Part shown: positions 1-10,897 of the stretch, piece after piece
Layout of the letters: each line of letters starts with the position of its first letter
Position numbering within the stretch: position 1 is the first letter of the stretch
Origin: Atrina japonica
Taxonomy: Eukaryota; Mollusca; Bivalvia; Pterioida; Pinnidae
Assembly: GCA_030159075.1 (NCBI GenBank)
Contig: BROG01000300.1
Coordinates: 124,001-188,000, forward strand
Reading direction: 5' to 3'
Length of the DNA: 64,000 nt
Position numbers and translations under genes: made by a program
Notes under the pieces: generated by a model
What the model was told of the DNA's origin: nothing
Database searches by the model: none
The model's input: the letters and a program-made list of their open reading frames with translations, nothing else

Positions 1-804
1 TACTTACTCCGGCATTTGAAATGGTCAAATTGTGTATGATTTATGTAGTATATGGTGTATTAAATTAAGGCAATTGTCTATAAATATATTCCCCATGTTA
101 CTGTTTTCAGAAGGCAAGTAAACAGAGACTATTGTTCTATACTAGTTTTTCGTGTTTCCTTTTATCAAATATTCATGTATATATTTCCCATGAACTCGCT
201 TTTCTCAAATATACATAACGCTGAACTAGTTACCCGAGTAATTCTATGAATATTATTAACAATACAAAATTTATAGTTTTACTATCGAAAAGAAAATATC
301 AAGGTAATAGTGCTTGGTTATATTTCGTTGAATTTCCCTTTGGTCATTCATATTGTCCCTTTGAGATAGTTATACTGCTTCTTAAATCGTTATTTGTCAT
401 ACCCTTCCGTAAATCGTTAATAATTAATAATGACATAGTATCGTAAATTATAAATAATTACACAGTTTCGTAAATAGTAAATAATTACACTGTTTCGTAA
501 ATCGTAGTTGGTTAATGTTTTATATATATCAATTGATATTGATGTAGTAAGTGACTCTAAATACTGATTAAACTGCCAGATTGTAACTCAAGCACCGTCA
601 CAGTTTCCCTTGAAGCGGTCGATGTAGTCTTTCGGTTTAGCCAGGTAAAAAGGTCAACATGAAATTATCGTGAAAACAAGAAAACATCGACTGTCTCATA
701 GTTCTCAACATCTTGATATGAGTAGAAGTTTAGTATAAGTATCGCAAAACGAACCCAAACACTTCAACCGTCGCTGCTGTGACATTTACGTAGATTCGAA
801 ACAT
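1..804. other. AT-rich segment without recognisable gene
   Basis: No open frame here has a recognisable domain. The only structure seen is a short tandem repeat near 442-507. The 66-codon frame at 246-446 is AT-driven and has no recognisable motif. Confidence 0.6.
442..507. repeat. Short 27-bp tandem repeat, about 2.5 copies
   Basis: The motif cgtaaat.taaataattac recurs with starts at 442, 469 and 496, giving a 27-bp period. The copies differ by a few substitutions. A degraded further copy may precede it near 412. Confidence 0.7.
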
Positions 805-972
805 TTTGTTAGAAAAAAAACTAAGCCTTATATTTTTTACAGTAGTTACTCTTAGACAGATTTTGATTATACGTTGGGATTTATTATTTGGCCTTGTCTG
901 ATACCACTTTCACTTTAGAAAATCTATTTCAAATTGGAGTTTAACTGATAGAGTCTTATCGACAGAAACGAT
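805..972 (+). repeat. Dispersed repeat family Y, copy 1 (+), right end lost
   Basis: This is one of six related copies in the window. Shared landmarks in order are a 'ttactcttagac' block, 'ttatttggccttgt.tgatac', 'caaattggag.t.aactgat' and 'gacagaaacgat'. The usual right end, which contains 'cttgagcattataactttggtat', is missing. The 30-bp satellite starts in its place. No coding capacity is seen. Confidence 0.7.
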
Positions 973-1077
973 CATCTACATCTTGTAGATGTGTATATAT
1001 ATCCTAGACATCCTGTAGATGTGTATATATATCCTAGACATCCTGTAGATGTGTATATGTATCCTAGACATCCTGTA

Positions 1078-1174
<97 letters not shown>

Positions 1175-1548
1175 TAGACATCCTGTAAATGTGTATATGT
1201 ATCCTAGACATCCTGTAGATGTGTATATCCTAGACATCCTGTAGATGTGTATATATATCCTAGACACACTGTAGATGTGTATATGTATCCTAGACATCCT
1301 GTAGATGTGTATATGTATCCTAGACATCCTGTAGATGTGTTTATGTATCCTAGACATCCTGTAAATGTTTATATGTATCCTAGACATCCTGTAGATGTAT
1401 ATATATATATATCCTAGACATCCTGTAGATGTGTATATGTATCCTAGACATCCTGTAGATGTGTATTTGTATCCTAGACACACTATATATTTGTATATGT
1501 ATCCTAGTCATCCCGAAGATTTATACTTTGGGATCTGATGTTTTATAC
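973..1548. repeat. 30-bp satellite with internal (TA)n expansion
   Basis: Units carrying 'cctagacatcctgtagatg' repeat with a 30-bp period (for example starts at 1003, 1033 and 1063). A pure (TA)n run at 1082-1172 interrupts the array. The last unit reads on into 'gaagatttatactttggg', which resembles the 3' terminus of the PLE tails elsewhere in the window (see 11099-11146). The array therefore appears to be an expansion of the terminal part of that retroelement. Confidence 0.85.
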
Positions 1549-1752
1549 TTACATTAGAGCAGACGTCGTAATGTATTTGTGTATGCGTTATGGGTTTTCA
1601 TAGACTACACTTGTTTACCAAGAACTGATTAGAGAAATGATTTACCTTGTGTCTGTTTTTACGAATCGTTGTCCAAATTTATCTCGCTTTATTCTGGCAT
1701 TGAATAAATATATTCTATGACAAATACTACGACTGATGTGATTTCTTATATT
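1549..1752. other. Unassigned spacer
   Basis: AT-rich sequence with no gene or repeat that I recognise. Confidence 0.5.
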
Positions 1753-1777
1753 AAATATATATATTATATATTATATA

Positions 1778-1853
<76 letters not shown>
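1753..1853. repeat. (TA)n microsatellite
   Basis: Nearly pure alternating TA with a few AA/TT phase breaks. It lies about 40 bases 5' of PLE copy 1, which has a second TA run at its other end. Confidence 0.9.
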
Positions 1854-1889
1854 CCCAGCGAACTAGAAATTAAAGATACAACAGAATCA

Positions 1890-2357
1890 AGCACACACAC
1901 TTAATACTTAGACATTTTACTTAATATAAACACAGACGGGAAATTAGCAACCAAGCTATAAGATAAACGCGACGATTTCGGCTTTCCCATCGTAAATTTT
2001 CCACATTTAAGTGGTAATATCTCTCAGTCACCCGCATATGGAGTTAATATTTCACAAATAATCCGATATGCCAGGGCGTGTACAACATATGAAGATGTCA
2101 TATACAGAGGTAAACTACTCATTGACAAATTATTGACACAGGGATATCGAAAACCGCATTTAATGTCAACGTTCTGCAAATTTTACGGTCGGTATAATAG
2201 ACTTGTTTGCGATTACTCTGTTTCACTAATGTTGAGTTGCCCTTTCGTTGGTGGTTGTTGAGACGTCTGTACCAATTGTGACGAGGATTCACTCCTCACG
2301 TATTTCATTGGACTTGACTGTGGACTATCGGTGGGTGTGACAGGTCCACAGGGAATG
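1890..2357 (+). mobile_element. PLE copy 1: RT C-terminal region plus partial 3'UTR, pseudogene
   Basis: From about 1899 to the TGA at 2259-2261 one frame reads almost continuously through the C-terminal RT extension of a Penelope-like element. Landmarks are KLATKL, DKRDDFGFPIVNFPHLS, SPAYGV, IIRYARACTTYED, DKLLTQGYRKP, KFYGRYN and the terminal GGC. Two in-frame TAA codons (1902 region and in KL*DKRDD) show it is dead. The 3'UTR that follows matches other tails ('gacgtctgtaccaattgtgacgag') and stops at the (TA)n run at 2358. TA microsatellites flank both sides. The element type is inferred from family knowledge; the breaks are seen directly. Confidence 0.85.

Positions 2358-2391
<34 letters not shown>
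2358..2391. repeat. (TA)n microsatellite at the 3' end of PLE copy 1
   Basis: A pure TA run begins exactly where homology to the PLE 3'UTR stops. Confidence 0.9.
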
Positions 2392-2398
<7 letters not shown>

Positions 2399-2934
2399 GT
2401 CATACAGCATTAAATATTTCATCCTCGTCTTTCGTGATTGAGAATACCATTGACATAAAAAGACGAAATATTGATAATGATCTCGTAAAGTCTATCTATT
2501 TACGTTTTTATCGAGTAATGCCTTTAATTAAGATATAAAAGCACCGACATGATTGATAAAAAACTTCACGTGCAATCTGTTTTCTTTATGTCCTAATTAA
2601 TGGTATTCAATTGTAACCGTGCAAACCTGATGTAAAACTAATAGTTATGTAAAGAAGGTTCAAACATAATTATAAAAAATGTAAGAACCTCGGTTAGGAT
2701 AATTGCCATTGTATAGACGAGAATGTATTTAAAAGGAGTATCCCTTGATAAAGTATCACAAACGCTTCCCGAAAGACTGGTTTCCCTGATTGCATGTCTA
2801 AATAAAGATACAGTATGAATAAAACATTGCGGCAGAATTTCTATTAGTTCGTATCCATACTTCATCTCGCCATCAGAATATGTCTTTTGCAATGCTGTCA
2901 TCTGCCTGTATGTCGAGGCCTAATAATAAATCCG
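2392..2934. other. Unassigned spacer
   Basis: The 87-codon minus-strand frame at 2638-2901 has no recognisable motif. No repeat is seen. Confidence 0.45.
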
Positions 2935-3520
2935 CATGTTATCAACATACTATAAATAAAACTGTATATTATCAAAATACTAAAGACAAAACCTAAGTTA
3001 TCAATATACTAAACATAAAATCGTAAGTTACCAACATATTATAGATAAACCCGCATGTTATCAAGATACTAAAAATACAACCTAAGTTATCAATATACTA
3101 AAAATAAAACCTAAGTTATCAATATACTTAAAATAAAACCTAAGTTATCAATAAAATTAAAATAAAACTGTGAGTTATCAATATACTAAAAATAAAACTG
3201 TAAATCGAAGCTAAGTTATTCATTTACTATAAAAAGTGTACGTTATCACAGATTATAAATAAAATTGTGTTATCAATTAACTGTAAATAAAACTTTACGT
3301 TATCAGTATACTATAAATAGAACTGTGAGTTATCAATATACTATATATATAACTGTAAGCTATCAATATATTAAAACAAAACCGTAAATCGGACCAAGTT
3401 ATCCATTTACTATGAATAAAGGTGTACGTTATCAACAGACTATAGATAAAACTATGTTATCAATATACTATAAGTAAAACTGTAAGTTATCAGTATATTA
3501 TAAATAAATTTGTAGGTACT
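2935..3520. repeat. Diverged 29-bp tandem array
   Basis: The unit, approximately 'gttatcaatatactaaaaa' plus 'taaaacctaa', recurs about 20 times (adjacent starts at 3086 and 3115 give a 29-bp period). Units differ by many substitutions and small indels, so the array looks old. No open frame runs through it. Confidence 0.85.
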
Positions 3521-5035
3521 GTATTCAAATTTTGAAAATTAACGAATCGAGTTAGACAAACGTGATAATCAACTAACATGAGTTTTTGAATCTGTTTGTA
3601 CTATAACTGAAAACATTGGAAGTACGGATTATAAGCCTTCCTCACTTCGAGTCACTGTCGGGCTCGGACTCTCTTGATCGCGTGTAACCTGTACCTCTCT
3701 TCACTCTCCGGATTACATCACTATGTGGAAAAACAGCTGCTTTGTTTACAACATGGGCGCAGACATTTTGGACACCCAAAGTTGTGCGGAGGGTAAAATG
3801 AGCCCAGCGATCTGATTGGTCATTAAATGAAAAAATTAGTTTTGCCATTAAAAAGTGAAATTAAGGTGATAAAAAAGATACATGAATATTGGTAGTACTT
3901 TGGAAATTATAGAGTTGACGGTTGAAAATTTAAAGGGAGGGGTCATATGAGAATAGATATTTTCCTTTGGTGCGGAATACTACGAGTTGTAAACAAGTGA
4001 AAATTTGAACTAAAAATGCAACGGCAACCTATACTTTTGATTGCATATTTTGTTATCAAAAATATTGATCTTTCAGCAGAGGGTACTTATTTGACCCAGA
4101 TTTGATAAACATGGGAGTGACAGTGACCTGAAGTTTTGTAAATTAGCATTGAGGCCTATGGGAAAACATTTGGTGGTGTCTGTCCATGTCATAGGTAGAA
4201 AAACCGACAATATTGGAGACTTCAGTAAAAGACTCCTTTCGCTCCAGTGGGTGAGTGGTATAACAACACAAGTTATGGCAGAATACGTTTTATCAAACCA
4301 AATGAATAAAAAAGCAAATGTAAATAATAATCGTAACAAATTATATATGATATAAATTGTGATGTTCCTTTCATTATTAACATAGATCTATCGATACACA
4401 ATACTAAGGTTTTCTGATAATTTATTTTCAGAAAACCTGAAACTCAATTCCTGCATCAACAGGGATATAAATATGAGCGACTTGATAATAATAATATACT
4501 GTCTTCTGGACAAAGCATTATATGTATATCTTATTATTTTCTTTATCATAACTATATATCACATTATAGTCGAAATAATATCTATCATTTATATTTGTAG
4601 TACTGCTTTCCATTGAGAAAAAATGTAAATTTTCATGTTTCAGGTTCGTAGGTGAATATTTCGTTTTAGAAAGACTTCAATTCGATTTGGATTAAATTAG
4701 AGCGTCTGTTGTTATTTATAGCGTTCATTGTAACATATATGTGCTTGATTTACTTGAGTCCTTCCTTGTCAGACATCACCGGAGTGTCTGTCGGATTCAA
4801 TATAAAATCTAATTATCCGTGACATTTGGTAAATGTCAAAAATCAATGGTCTACAAGTTTTTTTCCCGTGTAACTATAAGATTCTGCCATGGAATTTCAA
4901 TATCAAATTTTTCTTTGGCTATTTCATTCTGGATATTTTTATACAACTCACCATATATTCATTACCATAATCAAATACCAGTATCAAGAATAAAAGCGAA
5001 GATAGATAACATAACATGTAAAATCTCAAATGCCG
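3521..5035. other. Unassigned region with a GC-richer patch at 3635-3840
   Basis: The patch at 3635-3840 is richer in G+C and CpG than its surroundings and contains an inverted CCAAT ('attggtc'). No gene is recognised. The overlapping frames at 4073-4339 (-) and 4149-4355 (+) have no family I know. A small hairpin (aggttttctga / tcagaaaacct) lies at about 4409-4440. Confidence 0.45.
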
Positions 5036-5447
5036 AAGTATAAATCTTTAGGATGTCCAGGATATAGATACAAATATGGTAAATGGACAAACACGGACCT
5101 CTGGAAACAAGACTGTAAATTTGCGCAACGTTGACACCAAACGCTGCTTTCGATATCTCTGTGTCAATAATTTGTCAGTGAGTATTCAACATCTGTATAT
5201 GAAATCTTCATATTTTGAACACGCGCTGGCAATATCGGATCATTTGTGAAATATAAACTCCATATGCGGGTGACTGTGGGATATTACTACTTAGATGTGG
5301 AAAATTTACGATGGGAAAGCCGAAATCGTCGCGTTTGTCGTATAGCTTAGTTGCCAATTTCCTGTCTGTGTTTATAGTAAGTAAACTGTTTAAGTATGAA
5401 GCTCGCTGGTATATATCGCATTGACATTTGCATGAATTACAGATCAT
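5036..5447 (-). mobile_element. PLE copy 2 (-): RT C-terminal fragment joined to 3' terminus
   Basis: The minus strand encodes the DKRDDFGFPIVNFPHLSS and SPAYGVYISQ landmarks in an open frame (5447-5208). Translation then drifts after the RY of 'IRY'. The 3' part is internally deleted: sequence matching the 'QGYRK..' coding segment is joined almost directly to the UTR end ('ggacctctggaaacaag'), so the end of the ORF and most of the UTR are missing. It lies head-to-tail with copy 3, about 20 bases away. Confidence 0.8.
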
Positions 5448-5467
5448 AAAGTTAAAATTTAATTTTC

Positions 5468-6055
5468 GTGCAGTATGTTAAATCTTCATGATATCAAGGA
5501 TACATATACAAATCTGGTGAAATTAGGACAAACACAGACCCCTGGAAATTGAGAGGTAGGACTAGGGTCCGGTACTATAACACTTGAGAATTTACTCAAG
5601 TCTGAGAATACTCTCAACTTGGCCTGCTTAACCAATCAGATTTCAGGGTCAGCCAAGTTGGGTACAATTTTTAGACTTAAGTAATTCTCAAGTTTTAAGG
5701 TGCCAGACCCAGGTGTCATGGAGGAGTAAACATGTTGACCCGTCACATCCGCTTTGATTCTAAAGTCAAATTCAAATGAAACCCCTTGTCACAATTGGGA
5801 CAGATGACTCAACGACTGTTATAGAACAGGTAACTTAACAATTCATCTAGTGAAACAGAGTAGTCACAAGCAAGACTATTATACCGGCCGTGAAACTTGT
5901 GGAATGTTCACATCAAACGTAATTTTTGATATCCTTGTATCAACAACTAGTCAGTACGTAGTTTGCCTCTGTATATAAAATGTTCATATGTAGAACACGC
6001 CCTGGCATATCGGATCATTTGTGAGATATAAACACCATATGCAGAATGCCTAGAA
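5468..6055 (-). mobile_element. PLE copy 3 (-), split by a MITE
   Basis: The 3' terminus is at about 5470 and the coding remnant extends to about 6050. The segment at 5860-6040 matches the coding tail around KFYGRYN and the upstream YGV..IRY region on the minus strand, with frameshifts. The UTR is interrupted at 5565-5710 by a 146-bp palindromic element, so the MITE arrived later. Copies 2 and 3 share orientation and form a partial tandem. Confidence 0.75.
5565..5710. mobile_element. 146-bp MITE-like element inserted in PLE copy 3
   Basis: The left end 'gggtccggtactataacac' and the inverted right end ('gggtctggcaccttaaaac' when reverse-complemented) form imperfect terminal inverted repeats of about 30 bp including 'ttgagaatta/tttact'. 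The flanking PLE UTR is continuous across it. No clear target-site duplication is seen and there is no coding capacity. The 404-bp element at 20062 has a similar terminal plan. Confidence 0.7.
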
Positions 6056-7290
6056 TTTTACATTTATATGCTCAGGCTTTGTATAGCTCATCTTAGGAAT
6101 TAATTGCATATTAATGGTAAAATCTGAAGTACAATTTTTGAAATTTTTATCGTTAGATAGAAAACAAAATATTATTTGATTCTATGAAAGAGTAACTTCT
6201 AATAATCTTCTTTTATAACTTGATGCTCAAGCTTTCGTCCACTAAACGCTTATAAGAGACTCGATAAAAATGTGATAACTATGAACAGTGTTTGGCATCA
6301 GTTTGCACATTGTTGTTTACAGAAAAGATTTAGGAGTAGACAAACATTTTCAAAAAGGATGTTCAAGAGGAACTGTGAAGAATGTTGTCTTAAATCAAAC
6401 TATTGTGAACAACCTGGAGCATAGTAATCTATGTGATTACTGTTAAACAGCTATTTAATTGATTCCAGGTGGCATCTCTTGTTAACCTCTCTACTCCTCA
6501 GCACAGACGTTCCTCTCATTTGTAAAGTACACCTAAAGAGCTGAAGTATGTTGTAGTATAACATAATGTTTTTGTGTACATACAGAAGTCATTTGAAGTT
6601 TGATATTATTTTCATTGCTTGCTAAGATTTTGATTTAAATAATGACGTCAGCAGTTACAACTTTTTACCTGTGCAAATCGATATCTGATTCGACGCAACA
6701 AGTTCTCTGAAAAAAGGAAGGATTATTGAAATTCTAACGATCAGAATGTACTTTAGTAGATTCACAATGGCCTGCTTATCCAATCAGGATTAGTGAGTTT
6801 TTAGTATATTTTACTTAAATGTCAGGCTTATGTATACTGTCAGCTAAAAGTTTTGATCAAGTAAAAATTGCTTTAATAAACTTGTAGTGTCAAACTGTTG
6901 CTGCTCGCTTCTCGTAAACATCCTCTTGCAGATAAGTGTCACTGGGATTGCCTGACAAAAATTTGTATTCAGATTTATTATTCTATCTCTAATGTCCTAA
7001 GAATGAAAGTGCACTTTCAGATTAATCATTTTGTTTTCCCTCAGTAATGCGTTTCTGCATACTTTGGGAAAAGACAATTGGCATGGTTTCCATATATTTT
7101 CAACTTAGAATGTTTTGTATGGTGTTTTTGTTTATAAAAGTATAAATGAACTCCAGCTTTTCAAAATTCATCAACAACAGACCAGGCTAGAAATGAATTT
7201 AAGACTTAATGATATTAAATATTATGAATACTATACTGTAAAACATAACACATATATTATCATACCTATTTCCAGTAGTGCCATTCTGTC
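6056..7290. other. Unassigned region with a possible MITE remnant
   Basis: At about 6765-6790 'ggcctgctta.ccaatcag' resembles the centre of the MITE at 5565-5710, but no termini are visible. The 80-codon frame at 7115-7357 has no recognisable motif. Confidence 0.4.
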
Positions 7291-7640
7291 CAGTTTTGTT
7301 GTCAAGTTTTGTAAAACTATAACTTTGGTATTGTTAACAAAATGTGTACTCAGATAATGTGACTTCAATAGAAAGTCGGTTCGAGCACAGTTGCTTCCGG
7401 TCTCATAATATCTACATTGGCAATATTAAGTGATATCTCGTTTCAGTTCATCTGTGAGTATTAAAGTTTAGATGGATGTATATTATAAATGATAAGTATT
7501 ATCAATTTCCTGTTGGTTGCTTTTCAAATCTGCATCTATCACTATATGATATCCTTGTCCAAGGTCATGTATACGGTCATATATATAACCGGAAGTGATG
7601 TAGCCCGCATTTTTCTCTGTAAAATGAAACAACTCCAAAA
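7290..7640 (+). repeat. Dispersed repeat family X, copy 1 (+)
   Basis: Landmarks shared with the copies near 12520, 22770/23570, 24010 and 39310 are 'actcagat..tgtgacttca', 'agaaagtcgg', 'ggtctcataat', 'gatatc.tgtttcagttcatctg' and 'tttcaaatctg'. The family is non-coding. The upstream part holds 'tataactttggtatt' (about 7316), a motif also found at the right end of family Y. Confidence 0.6.
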
Positions 7641-7669
7641 AAGTTTATTGAGTAATCATTTCAATATAA

Positions 7670-7735
7670 AAATGTCCAGGACACATATACTAATCTGGTG
7701 AAAAATGGACGAACACGGACATCTGTAAACGCGGT
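7670..7735 (-). mobile_element. PLE 3'-terminal fragment (-)
   Basis: About 65 bases match the terminal UTR ('atgtccaggacacatatact', 'atggacgaacacggac') and nothing upstream, so this is a severely 5'-truncated copy. Confidence 0.7.
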
Positions 7736-8170
7736 AATATGCATGTGTCGTTAACGGTATGATGTTATTGCTCGTGACTTGAATAAGGCCAAGTAGCCTA
7801 AAATTTGTGAAATTTGATTGTGTTACTGTTTTTTCGCATACTGATACTTCCCTTTGGAGGACATTAAATTCTATGACAATTTGTATTGATAAATCAGAAT
7901 ATTAATCGCTCCTTTCATTTATTTGACAGTCCAGAGGGCCATGGATTGTTATCTTGTCGTGGTACCATTCTTTTCCGATTTGTATAAGCGTATATGACTG
8001 GATGAATCAAATGTATAAACCAATGAAAAACCGGCTCTCATTCAACTGTCGCTCTTAGTCATTCATGAAAAAGAACAACCTAAAGATTTTGAAAATCATT
8101 CTGTGGTGTAGTTAGAATTGCATTTGAACTGAGATTGATTTTTATTTCGAAATTTTGAAATAGTCATATA
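7736..8170. other. Unassigned spacer
   Basis: No gene or repeat recognised. Confidence 0.45.
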
Positions 8171-8175
8171 ATAAA

Positions 8176-8320
8176 ACAATTACTGACTTTGGTTGAGGGT
8201 GACATAAGGATTTATCAGTCCAGTAAGGCATGGTATTGACCTTGGCTTCGCCACGGTCAATATCATGCTTCGTTGGAATGATAAATCCTTATGTCACCCT
8301 CAACCAAAGTCAATAATTGT
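8176..8320. mobile_element. 145-bp near-perfect foldback element
   Basis: The left arm begins 'acaatta.tgactttggttg' and the right arm ends 'caaccaaagtcaataattgt'. They pair over about 65 bases with only a few mismatches around a short loop near 'ttggcttcgccac'. The two arms make up almost the whole element, so it could extrude as one long hairpin. It has no ORF. It is most likely a foldback MITE. Confidence 0.8.
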
Positions 8321-8330
8321 ATAACATTTA

Positions 8331-8418
8331 TGCGGGATAATTCCTATATATTTATCCGGGATAATTCCTATATATCTATCCGGAATAATTCCCATTTATC
8401 TATCCGGGATAATTCTTA
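8331..8418. repeat. 24-bp tandem repeat, 4 copies
   Basis: The 'ataattc.tat' core occurs at 8337, 8361, 8385 and 8409, each preceded by 'tc.ggg' or a variant. It lies just right of the foldback element. Confidence 0.8.
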
Positions 8419-8532
8419 TATTCACAAATGGTATTTACACTTGCAAACTGAAAACAGAATTTAAACCAGATTTTGACTTTATTGATAGGTTTCTTCATTA
8501 CACACCAGATCATGACAAGTGGTAATTGAAAT

Positions 8533-8616
<84 letters not shown>

Positions 8617-8623
8617 TATATAT
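8533..8623. repeat. (TA)n microsatellite
   Basis: Alternating TA run with 'taaata' breaks at both ends. Confidence 0.9.
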
Positions 8624-9009
8624 CACTTTACTTCCGGATCTTACACTAAAATGCTTTAAAGATATCGCGGCAAACTTAATCCAATGTTTTTAATCGACAA
8701 GGGAAAAGCATAATTATTCATATTTCATTGAATATATTTAATTCTATCATGTGATTCAGTATATTACAGATTCGGTGTGAGAAAGTTGTTCCTGGAAAAC
8801 ACCAAGTCTAAAAATAAGGTTCACGCTAAGGTCATAGAAAATTGATACAACGCAAACCGAATAAAATCATTATAACAAACAATCGTTGTGTTGGCAAGAT
8901 TTCTATGTTTATTCTAATATTCACGCAAACTACAACACATAGGAAAACACTGTAATAAGATAAAATAACCGTACACTGATAATGTATCGAGCAGGCGTGA
9001 TCGTATTGT

Positions 9010-9011
<2 letters not shown>
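8624..9011. other. Unassigned spacer
   Basis: The minus-strand frame over 8832-9113 is created by the (GA)n run and is not a gene. Confidence 0.45.

Positions 9012-9095
<84 letters not shown>
9012..9095. repeat. (GA)n microsatellite
   Basis: Pure alternating AG, about 42 dinucleotides. Confidence 0.95.
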
Positions 9096-9097
<2 letters not shown>

Positions 9098-9485
9098 AAG
9101 AAACTACCGCCATTTACACATGAAATTTAGAAAACAACTTCAATATATAGTTATATTAAAACATTTCGTTAAATAAAACGATGCATTGATGAATCTGTCA
9201 TCCCACCTAGTAAATTCAAAAATTAAAACATGACAAATCTATGATGGGTACCGGGGTTCAACGCTAATTTTTAAATATTAATAAAGCTATCAATGTGGTA
9301 TCTTAGATAAGACAAAAAGGTCCTTCCTTATGTAGTTTCCGAATGACCCAAGATTAAACGTCTTTCCCGACATAAGATAATATACCTCCTCGGGCAAATA
9401 AATATCTCCTTGCACCACCCACTTTGAGTAATATATGGGTCTGCAATTGCAAATTTACAAAAGTGACCTAGTAACCGGGTACTCG
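9096..9485. other. Unassigned spacer
   Basis: No gene or repeat recognised up to the 52-bp array. Confidence 0.45.
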
Positions 9486-9975
9486 ATCGGAGGTATCTGT
9501 GATTTGTATATTGTATCCTGGACATCCTGAAGATTTACACTTTGGTATCTGTAATTTGTATATTGTATCCTGGATATCCTGAAGATTAATACTTCGGTAT
9601 CTGTGATTTGTATATTGTATCCTGGACGTCCTGAAGATTAATACTTTGGTATCTGTGATTTGTATATTGTATCCTGGATATCCTGAAGATTAATACTTTG
9701 GTGTTTGTGATTTGTATATTGTATCCTGGATATCTTGAAGTTTAATACTTTAGTATCAGTTATTTGTATATGTCTCCTTGACATCCTGAAGATTAATACT
9801 CTGGTATCTGTGAATTATATTTTGTATCCAGGACATTCTGAAGATTTATACTCTGGTATCTGTGAATTGTATCTTTTATCCTGGACATCCTGACGCTTAA
9901 TACCATGGTATCTGTAATTCGTATATTATATTCTGGACATCCTGAAGCTTAATACTTTGGTATTTGTGGTTTTTA
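9486..9975. repeat. 52-bp satellite built from a PLE 3' terminus
   Basis: The 'cctgga.atcctgaag' core starts at 9517, 9569, 9621, 9673 and 9725, an exact 52-bp period, followed by several more diverged units. Each unit also holds 'tactttggtatctgtgattt'. This combined sequence is the terminal part of the PLE tails (compare 11099-11146 and 19800-19850). About nine units are present and divergence rises to the right. Confidence 0.9.
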
Positions 9976-10721
9976 TATTTTGACGATATTGTATACTTGT
10001 TATTTAAATTCTTATTTGATTACACAATCACTCAGGATGCTTACTCTCTGTGACACCGTATTCCTTATGTAGATTTCCTAAATCAATTGTTTTTGTTGTT
10101 TTAAATTCACTATCTCTACAGTTATTCATTAACAGGTTTACACTTGTTTAAACATGATAATAATTACTTACCGCATCTGTTGACTTGTCCTGTTATGTTA
10201 CATTTCTAGGTATACTTCACAATCACCTTATTATTATAAGGTTATTCGACGGGAACATAAACAAAGCCCTAAACCCATTACTTTAGAGCTAAACGTCAAA
10301 CCACTTAGCTGCTGTAAGTGTAAAAAAAACTGGCCATTACTTCAGTAAAACGTGTCAATAAGTTCAGATGTGACACTGACGTGTGAAATATCTTTAATAA
10401 ATTGATTTATATAAGACAAAGGAACCAGTAACTTCCGAATACATTTCGTTTGATGAAATAGCGCTAGATGTGATCGTAGCATTGGTAGTAATGACCTGTT
10501 ATGACATTCTGTTATATTTTGTCTTTGATTCCCTCCCTCAATATTACTCATTTTGAATTATTACCAAGATTCTGTATTCAATTGTAAGAAAAAGACAGGG
10601 TCAAAATGTTATCTATTCAAGAATTTGATCGAATGTTATTTTTCTAAATCATTGTATTTTGTCAATTGAAAAATAAGTCGAAACTGCTTATCGTGGTATA
10701 ACTGGTAATACAATGTATATT
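9976..10721. other. Unassigned region
   Basis: 'aaaaaaaactggcca' near 10323 resembles the tail of SINE family C but is too short to call. The 69-codon frame at 10342-10551 (-) has no recognisable motif. Confidence 0.4.
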
Positions 10722-10830
10722 AATGGTAGGGAGAGAACATCGGCCTTACCCATGTAAACGGGCAAACTGTCTCACAAGAGACAGTTTCGGTTCCAACCGG
10801 GCTCAAACGGGGGCTTGAACGGACCTCGAA
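10722..10830 (-). mobile_element. SINE family C fragment (-)
   Basis: Read on the minus strand, the body 'tgagacagtttgccc', 'gtttacatggg' and 'gttctctcc' matches the body of the copy at 20755-20905. The tRNA-like head is absent or unrecognisable. Confidence 0.6.
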
Positions 10831-10897
10831 CGGGGCTATTACCTACGCTGACCAGAAGGGAGAGACATCATTGTTCAAAGCGCGACACTCGTACCAG

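Noticed and set aside
972..1483. Tyrosine/isoleucine-rich ORFs on both strands over the 30-bp array
   Set aside because: They are translations of (TA)n and the 30-bp satellite, open in several frames at once.
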